Origin: Atherinomorus stipes
Lineage: Eukaryota; Chordata; Actinopteri; Atheriniformes; Atherinidae
DNA length: 64,000 bases
Reading direction: 5' to 3'
Assembly (NCBI GenBank): GCA_023101725.1
Contig: JALJCO010009052.1
Location: 86,739 to 150,738 of the forward strand
Part shown: positions 56,375-64,000 of the stretch, piece by piece
Numbering within the stretch: position 1 is the stretch's first letter
Layout: the number at the start of each line of letters is the position of its first letter
Made by a program: the position numbers and the translations under genes
The notes under the pieces: model-generated
What the model saw: the letters and a program-made list of their open reading frames with translations, nothing else
The model's database searches: none
What the model was told of the DNA's origin: nothing

Positions 56375-56388
56375 GGTGGTCTTCCTCC
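56281..56388 (-). CDS. coa1: COA1 exon 2 (start codon)
   Basis: Acceptor ctctctgcag before GGAGGAAG (56388) and donor CTGCAGC then gtgagt (56280-56275). It holds 14 nt of 5'UTR and the first 31 codons plus one base, including the membrane segment. The 40-bp minisatellite begins immediately after the donor. Confidence 0.9.
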
Positions 56389-56421
56389 CTGCAGAGAGAC
56401 CGCCTTTACTAAGACAAGCCT

Positions 56422-56423
<2 letters not shown>

Positions 56424-56456
<33 letters not shown>
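56424..56456. repeat. (TA)n microsatellite
   Basis: About 16 TA repeats, 35 bp upstream of the COA1 exon 2 acceptor within intron 1. Confidence 0.95.
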
Positions 56457-56459
<3 letters not shown>

Positions 56460-56706
56460 ACATTTATATGTTTTTTTTTTATTCATCAGAGACACAAAAA
56501 GGCCCAAATCTCATGAATACCCAAATGTAATTTTCCCGCCGCGAGAAACGTTTATTTTGGACAAGCCGAAGATCAGAAGAGTGAAAACTTGAAAACTGTA
56601 GACAGTGCGTGTTCAGTATCATGCTGTTTGATACCACTCAGGGTTCCTACATCGCTTCAAGGATAGTTTCCCTTTTATCAACACTTGGAATAATAATAGT
56701 ATATAA

Positions 56707-56775
56707 TAATATTCATTTTCTGAACCGCTTATCCATCTCAGGGTCGCGGGGGTTGCTGGAGCCAATCCCTGCTGG
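56707..56775 (+). mobile_element. Dispersed fish repeat fragment
   Basis: attcattttctgaaccgctt followed by atccatctcagggtcgcggg and ttgctggagcc is a very common fish repeat segment. A piece of the inner palindromic MITE follows at 56781-56900. Confidence 0.55.
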
Positions 56776-56899
56776 ACAGGGGATATCGCGATATTTTCAT
56801 ATGCAGGTTTCATATCGATACTCAAAAACAAAATACTGATCAAGTTTACGAACAAAATCGAAGATTTTATTGTTCTCTTATAAAATCTTGCGATATTTC

Positions 56900-57965
56900 G
56901 TGACAACCTGTAGGATTTGGTAACAGCATGGTGTCTACATGTAGAGAAAGGGCAGTGTAGGTCAGTGGAGACAAACCCTCTGCCTGTGAGAGCAAAACTC
57001 TTCCTCTTACAGTTCGGTCTCTCTGCAACCACTGGTTTAGCTTCGTTTGTGTTTTTTTAATAAGAGGACAAAAATTTGATAGAGTTCTGGTCTTTTGTTC
57101 TTTACAAATGATTACACCTAAATAAGTCGCTTCATTTTGGATGGAAATATTACAGATACTTCGATCATTACAATTTTTAATAGGCAGCAATTGGCATTTG
57201 TTTAAATTCAGAGTTAAACCAGAAGCTTTGGAAAATTCATCTATTACTTGCAGGGCAACAGGCACCTGACGTCGTCAGCTCGTTGGCTGATAATGACGTC
57301 TCTGCCTGCTATATTTATACCTTTCAGGGCACTATTACAAATATGTGAAGCTAAAATTTGTGGGCAGAGTAAAAAAAGATCAGGGCTGATTGGGCATCCT
57401 TGTGGAACACCACGTTTAAGGTTAAATCTGGATGTTGTACCATTTTTCATTCTGATGGAACTGTTTGCATTTGAACACAACGCCTTAACTGCGTTGCAGA
57501 ATGTGTCACCAAAGCCAAACTTTGAGTGAAAGAAATAAGAACTCACGCTCAACTGAGTCAAAGGCTTCGTAAAAATCTAAGAAGAGAATAAATGAATCGT
57601 CCAATATCAGGTCTGAATAATCTAAAATATCTAAGGCAAGTCTAATATTATTTAAGATGTGCCTATTCCTCATAAAGCCAGACTGAGTGTCGTCTATAAG
57701 ATCATCTAGAACATCTTTAATTCTGTTAGCCAGCATCAAAGCCATAATCTTATAATCATTATTTAAGAGACATATTGGTCTCCAGTTGTCTGTGAAGAGT
57801 AAGTCCTTATTAGGCTTTGGAATAAGCGTAAAAAGGCCTGAGACTTGCTGTCAGAGTCCCTCTTTCAATACTTTCAGTGTACACCTGCAACAGGAAAGGT
57901 GCCAGCAGACCAGAAAAAGGTTCATAGATTTCTAAGCCATCAGGGTCCGGAGATGTATGACGTTA
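56900..57965 (-). pseudogene. L1-clade LINE, reverse transcriptase fragment
   Basis: On the minus strand, in broken frames: PDPDGLEIYEPFSGLLAPFL (about 57950), then LIPKPNKDLL and WRPICLLNNDYKIMALMLAN (about 57820-57720), DTQSGFMRNRH, a motif A region FLDFYEAFDSVE (about 57570) and GVPQGCPISPDLF (about 57400). A decayed motif C follows, where YADD has become RADD, then NLNKCQLLPI and ATYLGVIICK. It is truncated at both ends and frameshifted. It is a different L1 lineage from the 27-31 kb copy. It lies in COA1 intron 1, in the same orientation as the gene. Confidence 0.85.
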
Positions 57966-58286
57966 AAACGTGAACGTCACCTTTACTCTCCACGTCAGCC
58001 GCGTTACGCAGAGCATTAACGTGACTGGCTAAGGTCCTCTAACAGCAGCATAACCCGGACATGTGAGGGTCATGAAACAGTGACACCGCCGCTGCTGGTC
58101 CGGCTCACGGTCACGGACGAGGACCCGTCCTCAGGTCTGGATCAGAACCTGGATCACAGTCAGACCGTCCTTCACCTCTGTGGTGGACAGTCCCTGCGAT
58201 CCGGGATCAGAGCCTGATCATGGGGGGGGCAGGATCACAGCCGAACCTGGTCTGGGTCTCATCCGCAGACCAGAACCCGTCCTTAC
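57966..58286. other. COA1 intron 1, promoter-proximal part
   Basis: GC-rich unique sequence; no further exon recognised. Confidence 0.45.
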
Positions 58287-58440
58287 CTCCGCGTGAAGCC
58301 GGACCTGCAGCGCGAGCTGTCGGAGGTCCGTTTTCTTCTTCGTTCCTCTCCTCCTCCTCCTCCTCCTCCTCCTTCATCCTCGCATTTATGCCAGCCAGAA
58401 AGCCGCTTTGGAGGACTGCCGCCCCCCGCTGGTGTGGAGG
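58287..58440 (-). other. coa1: COA1 exon 1 (probable 5'UTR)
   Basis: GC- and CpG-rich sequence ending GCGGAG then gtaagg (donor at 58286-58281) on the minus strand. It is placed to splice to the acceptor ctctctgcag before 56388. The transcription start is not visible, so the upstream boundary is a guess. It contains a GAG run (58373-58346) and an ATG at 58377 that stays open through the splice into the COA1 frame. Confidence 0.6.
58346..58373 (-). repeat. GAG trinucleotide run in COA1 exon 1
   Basis: About eight GAG repeats on the minus strand, read as Glu in the frame that opens at ATG 58377. Confidence 0.9.
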
Positions 58441-58516
58441 AGTCGGGATGGAGGGCTGCCCTCCCCTCGTGACCCTCGTGGATAAAAGCGTCCACGCATA
58501 AAAACTATTTGTGAAG

Positions 58517-58645
58517 TTGCATTTTCTGTTTACTTGTGTTATATTTGTCTGATATTTAAATTTGTTTGATGATCTGAAACATTTAAGTGTGACAAACATG
58601 CAAAAAAGTCAGAAACCAGGAGGGAGAAACACTTTTTCACACAGC
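58517..58645 (+). mobile_element. Tc1-like element, end fragment
   Basis: gtttgatgatctgaaacatt, then gtgacaaacatgc and gagaaacactttttcacaca. Same family and extent as 3206-3332. Confidence 0.6.
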
Positions 58646-58689
58646 CATATGTATGCGGCTGGATACATGTATGTATGTGCGTATGATTT

Positions 58690-58830
58690 TATGTTTTATT
58701 TTCATCTTTTCATTTTTCTATTCTTATTTATTTATCCCGGCACTTTTGTTGAGGCCTTGCAATTTCGTTGTGCATACAGCACGTCTGTAGTGTACTAATG
58801 ACAATAAAGCTTTTGAATTTGAATATGTAG
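58690..58830 (+). mobile_element. Retroposon 3' tail
   Basis: tgcaatttcgttgtgcatac followed by gacaataaagcttttgaatt is the typical 3' end of fish LINE/SINE copies. The body is missing. Confidence 0.45.
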
Positions 58831-59786
58831 TAATTTATATGATATAATGTCATATGGGCCCAGTATTTCAAAAATTTGAATCCAGATCAAAATGATCTGG
58901 ATCTCCAAATCCTTGGATTCAGGTCCATGGATCTCAGATTGATATCTGGATATTTCCAAACTTTGGTGGATTGGATCAAAATGATCCTGATCCTGTTAGA
59001 TGGAGATTTACAAATCCGTCCCTCCCACTGGATTATTGACAGGAAACAGGAAATGATGTCATAAAGAACTTGTCATGAGCGTGTGTCTGATCAATATGAT
59101 CATGTATCAGTCAACACTGACGCTAAATCATCACTGCAAACAGAGAAACAACTCTGGCAGTCAGATTTCTTTTTCTTCTTTAACTCAGACGTTTGTTCAG
59201 CTACAGAGAAGCTGTAGTTGAGAAACAGAGCGGTCTGTAAGTAGCTACTTTTAACATTTCCATACCAGTAAAGATGATTAATAAATGATTTTAATAACCA
59301 AGACACAAATCAAGGAAGCTCAATAATAAAAGTGTTTTGTTATTTGGCAGCAGGAAGTGCAGAAATGAAAATCTTGAGTAAAAGAAACTATTGAGAGTAT
59401 TGAGCACTCAGCAGCAGAATGTCCTCTGGAAGGAACGGAGTCTCTCAGCTCAGAAAGAAGAGGTAAAGGTGAAGAGGAAGATGCTTGACAAGCAGTTAAA
59501 CTAATAAATTTATGTGAAAATGAAACATGTAACAGTTATTTATGCAAACATTTTTATTTATGGAGCGTCAACATGTTTACTTTGTGACAGAAATTTAACT
59601 TTTCAGGATTCGTCTGTAACTGTCACTAAATTCTGAGCTATGTGCAGATTTTGTTTACTTATTTTAAATGATGGACTGCAATTACAGCTACGTTCAGATT
59701 TAGGGAAATATTGTAGATGTGTCGTTTGTCACACAGGCCATCCTTTCATCCCTGTTGTAGTGATGTGAAATCATGTTTGCGGGTCG

Positions 59787-59802
59787 CCACTAAGGGGCGC
59801 TG
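59787..59802 (+). promoter_or_regulatory. CTCF-like motif
   Basis: CCACTAAGGGGCGCTG differs at one core position from the usual CCACTAGGGGGCGCTG type. Occupancy cannot be judged from sequence. Confidence 0.3.
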
Positions 59803-59877
59803 TTCATGGTTATTGTGATGTCAGAAAGTGAAGAAGAAGAGAACATTTGGCTTTTATAGATAGCAGAAAGTGGCAGC

Positions 59878-60041
59878 AATGAATGAATGAATGAATGAAT
59901 GAATAAATGAATGAATGAATGCATGAATGAATGAATGAATGAATGAATGAATGAATGAATGAATGAATAAATGAATGAATGAATGAATGAATGAATGAAT
60001 GAATGAATGAATGAATGAATGAATGAATGAATGAATGAATG
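59878..60041 (+). repeat. (TGAA)n microsatellite, about 40 copies
   Basis: Nearly pure gaat repeats with three single-base variants. They give a spurious SFIH-repeat frame on the minus strand. Confidence 0.97.
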
Positions 60042-60815
60042 CACCAGGCAGAGTAATGAAAGTTCTGAAATATACAGCGGTGTTGGGACATTTTCTTGTG
60101 CATTCAGCCTAAACAACGTGCTGCAACATTTCCTCTTTACTGACATGGAGGCGTTTGTCTGGATGATAATGGTATAAGAGACAAAAGACGGCTTTCCAGA
60201 ACAAGTTTGAAAGGGTTGGAACTGGATTATTGCCCAAAGCACTTTGAGTGGTCCACATAGTGAGTAATTTAGCGCATCGCTGGAACAAAAAATGTTGTGC
60301 ATGGACGCCGCTTCAAATGTGGTTACACTCTTCAAATCTTAAAAGTGAAAAACAGGTCTCACGCAAAAATAATTTACTTAGTAGAAACAAGAGCACTATG
60401 TTTGTTGTAAATTTGGCTCCATCACGATGCGTATGAAACATTTCATTTTTAAAAATATATCATATTATTTCTTCAGTATGAAAGGAGCAGATTTATGTAA
60501 CAGATTCAGAGTGAAAGATGTGTAGTTCGTGACTGCAGCTGCAACCTCATTGTTTTCCACCTCAAGATCCTCCTCAAATCCACCTCTGAGGTGGGATTAT
60601 TTTAATCCCCATTTTCAGGATCAAAATGATCCAGATTTGGGCCCAAACTTTTGAAATACCCAAAAGAGCAAAAAATCTGGATTAAAGGTAGGATTGGATT
60701 CGCAGATCTGGATTTGAATCTTCAGGATAAGATCTTGTTTTAAATACCCAATTTCTGATCAGATCTGGAAAAAAATCCAATCCACCTGGATTAATCCTGG
60801 TTTCCCACGTCTTTC

Positions 60816-62545
60816 TGTGGATAAAATGTTTCCCCAAGAAAAGGACGAGAAAGGCTTGGTAGGGTCTGGTGATAGAAGGTCACCACCTCAGGATTTATTA
60901 TCAATACAGAGTGACAGAGCTCATCCTAGACAGAGTAAATAGTTAGTAAAGGCCCCGCACGCATTCCGGAAAGATTTTTCATCATTACAATAGACACAAA
61001 AATACAACCTTGATTCACACACACATACAGTAAGCAGCTAGAACCTCGAGCAGCACACACATATTCAAACATCCATCATGACTTGTTTTTAATAAATAAG
61101 GGCTACCAATCCATGGATTAGGCCTACAGTATGACTTTTTGATACCCAATTCAGTCAGCTGACAGTTTGATCATGTTTTTTTTAACATTCCTTCTAGGTT
61201 TTACTCTTAGCTGTTTTCTTAAGTTGCAACAGCAATTTCACTGGCATGCCAAGAAAGATAGTGCAAGATTCTTTTCCCGGGGATTTTCTCCGGCGCTCTG
61301 TCTCCCTGCCCATGAGAGACACGCGCCAACAGAAGGCTCTTACTCAAGTTATTATAGTAATGTTATAGCAATAGTTTATTTATAGACGTCTTTCAGTGTT
61401 ACAGCAGCTGCGTAAGTTTCCCAAGAACTATGTAGCTTCTCCGGAGTTCAGAGAGAACTAACATTACCGCCCAAGTCCTGGCAAAGGACATGTAAACTCC
61501 ACCTGAGGTCCGTAAAGAAAGGTGTCCCAGTCTTTGTAACTCACGTCCAACACAGTTTATTCTAACTACACAGACCCCCGTCGTAACAACTCCGCAGGTC
61601 TCCTGAGAGGAAGGCTGCATTTCTCCTCTGGACGCGTCAGAAAGACGGCAACCGTCTTCCCTAATTACTATCTAATAACACAGCTAAACGCATCCTCCCG
61701 CACCTTGCGTCCCTATGGGACAACAAGCCTGCATAAAAATCATGAAAATTCTTCTCTCTTCACAACTCTATAAGGTTACGACTTTGTTCATTTCTCTTAC
61801 TTCTGCTTCATTTTGCATATCTTACTTTAAGTGCACTTTTACAGTTACTTAATCCTACCTACTTTACTTTAAATGTACTTTAACATGAGTCTTTTAACCA
61901 TTTTGTTACTTCATCAGCATATCTTATCCTTAGCTTATTTTTCCAGATCAAAATCTCCTGTGCGCACAAGATAAGTTCTATCACGAGTCCACCAAGCACG
62001 TTCTCTTTAGGTTCAAAGTGGGTGACCTACACTGCTGGGCTCATTACGCAGACCCCAGAGTGGGCAGCCTACCTTCTTTGAGGTATTTTCGGGGGGCTGC
62101 GCCCGAACCCAGAAATGCAGGTCCTGGGCCCCATCAATCTCCCGGCTGGCTCGCCAAATGTTGTGGATAAAATGTTTCCCCAAGAAAGGACGAGAAAGGC
62201 TTAGTAGGGTCTGGTGATAGAAGGTCACCACCTCAGGATTTATTATTAATACAGAGTGACAGAGCTCATCCTAGACAGAGGTAGAAGACCCCTTTTTACT
62301 TTGGACATCAACCTTTATAGTGCACAATCGTCCCTCCCAATAGAGGCCTTTATTTAGATCAGACCATCTATGATGCTTGATTAACCATAGACACATCGGG
62401 GCCCGTATCAGATTAAATGTCATGACTATAATAACATTATCTTAAGCCCTTCTGACTCTGGTAAACAACACCTGCTTCTGCCCATCTCTTACTCTGACTT
62501 GTAAGTGACAGTGACAGTTTATAAAGATTAAGAAATCCCACCACA
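60816..62545 (-). mobile_element. Degraded LTR retroelement, non-coding, minus strand
   Basis: Direct repeats of about 120 bp (60816-60938 and 62162-62281) begin TGTGGATAAAATGTTTCCCC. The right one appears to be a complete LTR of 384 bp, 62162-62545, with TGTGG and CCACA termini and a TATA-like ttataaag on the minus strand near 62520. The left LTR is truncated. The 1.2 kb between them has no recognisable gag or pol, so the copy is non-autonomous or deleted. Flanking bases do not match, so one end is rearranged. Confidence 0.6.
62137..62156 (-). other. Primer-binding site, tRNA-Arg type
   Basis: Minus strand TGGCGAGCCAGCCGGGAGAT, a few bases inside the right LTR. It is complementary to a tRNA 3' end ...GGCTGGCTCGCCA, which from memory fits vertebrate tRNA-Arg. 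This fixes the element's orientation. Confidence 0.6.
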
Positions 62546-62598
62546 AATTATGTTTGAAATACTGGGCCCTGAAGATCAAACTAAAATGATAAATGCAA

Positions 62599-63105
62599 AG
62601 TCGTCCTCAAAATCATTCACACCCTCCAGTTAAAGAGGGAAAAAAATAATCTGTCAGTGAAATAAGATGAAACTGACAAAAGTGATAATAAATAGAAATT
62701 CCACGTAAATCATGACATTTTTTTTATTTTGGTTTGAAAGAAATATTAAAAACAAACACAAAAAACAAAACAAGTAAACAAGCATGATGGGGCTCTGAAG
62801 CTAAATTTTGCTGAGCAACACTTTGAGCCAATCACTGCAATCAGGTGTTTCTGTAACGTCCATTCAGACGTCTGCACCTGCTGACAGGTTGGGAAAGGTG
62901 CTCTAATGTATCTGGGATAGTTTTGTTTGCTTTGTTTCTTTTAATTATTTTTACCAACCACAATTCAAAAACATTTTATTTCACTAAATTATAATTTTGT
63001 AACTTTTTACTTATTATTAGTTTGTTTCTTTTCTTGATATTTCATGACTATTGTGAATTTAGCCTTGTCTTTAATTGGAGGGTATGAATCATTTTGAGGA
63101 CGACT
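62599..63105. mobile_element. Tc1-like MITE, about 507 bp
   Basis: Starts agtcgtcctcaaaatcattc and ends with atcattttgaggacgact, exact inverted ends of about 18 bp. The body matches 40991-41541. No transposase. Confidence 0.75.
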
Positions 63106-63382
63106 GAATAAAAATCATGTTCAAAAATACAAACACAAAACCAAAATTTCAAGCTGCAATAGTCATCCCGTAACGGTGCAGAATTGCTTCGACACCTACA
63201 TTTTATCTAGTTTTCACTGATACATTAGTTAATAAGTTGGATGAAACTATTAAAACTTTGAGTTTACTCATCTATTAGGGTGAAAATATTTTTCCAGGCA
63301 AAAGAACGAGAAATAATCTTTTGAAAGTCTTTTTGCAACAGCAGCAAGATAGCACACTCACATCTACCAAGTATATTTTTGT

Positions 63383-63802
63383 CAAACTAGTCAAAATATC
63401 TCATCACACTCAAACACTTTCACCTGAAGAGAAACATTTCAGTGAGATATAAGATCTAGTTTTGAGGCAATGCATATTTATCAAGAACATTTTGCCTGTT
63501 CTGTTGGCAAAATTTATTTGCTTATTAAAAGCAAAAAAAAAACAACAACAAAAAAACTTTCTTTAAAACTTATTTCAAGAGTAGCAAAAATTATTTTTGC
63601 TTTTAATAAGCAAAAAAAAAATCCTGCCAAGTAAAATTTTCTTGATAAGATTTCTTGAATAAGATGCATTGCTTCAAAACATGATCTTATATCTCACTGA
63701 AATATTTCTCTTTAGGTAATTCTGTCTTATTTTGAGTCTGATTAAATATTTTGAGTAGAAATGAGAAAAATCTACTCGGTAAGATCGGAGTTTTTGCAGT
63801 GC
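63383..63802. mobile_element. Hairpin MITE with long arms
   Basis: aaaatatctcatcacactc, gaaacatttcagtgagatat and ttgaggcaatgcat recur inverted in the right half (atgcattgcttcaaaa, atatctcactgaaatatttc). The right end reads gatcggagtttttgcagtg. One arm of a relative is at 40580-40735. Confidence 0.7.
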
Positions 63803-64000
63803 AGAGCTGTCTCTGTAGGGAAAAACCCAGCAAATGAATTTATATGAGCAGTAAATGTGTCAGAGATAAGAGACGTGGTGACGACATGAATCATTTATCC
63901 TGTCAGAAGGAAAACACGATGGTAACGCAGGAGCGAAGAGATGGACAGGCTGTCCAGATCCAGATAAGACAGCTGGTCTGCGTCCTATCTGAGGACAGTG
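63803..64000. other. Unique sequence at the right edge
   Basis: Nothing recognised in this short stretch. Confidence 0.4.

Larger units (their letters stand above)
58856..62569. mobile_element. Palindromic DNA element with an LTR element inside
   Basis: Starts gggcccagtatttcaaa and ends with the exact complement at 62554-62569. Both arms share ggtggattggat, aaaatgatc and aatccagat blocks (58856-59060 and 60600-60810). The right arm is split by the LTR element at 60816-62545. The middle (59060-60600) is unique apart from a microsatellite. No target duplication was seen, so the superfamily is not assigned. Confidence 0.5.

Noticed and set aside
59412..59466. Possible first exon on the plus strand (MSSGRNGVSQLRKKR then gtaaag)
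   Set aside because: Start and donor look plausible and vaguely recall fish NLR-type leaders, but it is 15 codons with no following exon.
59790..60335. 181-codon frame with SFIH repeats
   Set aside because: Made by the TGAA microsatellite.
1..64000. A new defence, toxin or viral system
   Set aside because: No operon-like gene cluster, no intact mobile-element enzyme and no viral gene was found; only COA1 and repeat-derived sequence are supported.

Overview
The window looks like teleost fish DNA. The evidence is the mix of repeats: L1-clade LINEs, Tc1-like inverted-repeat elements, hAT-type MITEs with 8-bp target duplications, TTAA-flanked MITEs, a tRNA-derived SINE, and very large minisatellites. 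The species cannot be named from the sequence. There is no sign of bacterial, plasmid or phage organisation. Nearly all long open frames are by-products of tandem repeats or retrotransposon remains.

One host gene is supported. It is COA1 (cytochrome c oxidase assembly factor 1, also MITRAC15), on the minus strand. Its coding exons lie at 56374-56281, 52898-52747, 48418-48342 and 42124-41998, preceded by a probable 5'UTR exon ending at 58287. The four pieces splice in phase into 149 codons plus a stop (450 nt in total). The protein fits the family length and can be followed against the vertebrate COA1 sequence along its whole length. The introns are filled with repeats: a 40-bp minisatellite (about 76 copies) starts a few bases inside intron 2, a 22-bp minisatellite (about 180 copies) fills intron 4, and MITEs and L1 pieces occupy the rest. 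A small minisatellite lies in the 3'UTR.

Layout: 1-3028 is an 18-bp minisatellite containing a hAT MITE. 3029-5818 holds degraded DNA elements and a foldback element. 5819-11107 is a 38-bp satellite with a 20-bp-arm hairpin at one edge and a SINE at the other. 11.1-18.4 kb is a stack of nested Tc1-like, TA- and TTAA-flanked elements, one with a 31-bp minisatellite inside it. 18.5-20.4 kb is an 11-bp minisatellite. 23.2-25.3 kb is a very homogeneous 47-bp minisatellite. 26.3-31.7 kb is a TTAA element split by a 4.5-kb L1. 33.2-34.4 kb is a second, larger foldback copy. 36.4-38.4 kb is a second array of the 38-bp satellite. 39-41.5 kb is MITEs. 41.7-58.4 kb is COA1. 58.5-64 kb is a palindromic element carrying a degraded LTR element with a tRNA-Arg-type primer site, plus more MITEs.

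Tandem arrays add up to roughly 22 kb, about a third of the window. I found no convincing new biochemical system. The best leads are the repeat architecture of COA1 (an array touching a splice donor, a CACGTG-rich intronic array, an in-frame upstream start), the composite and nested transposons, and the two same-orientation arrays of one satellite family. Family assignments rest on reading and memory; no database search was run.
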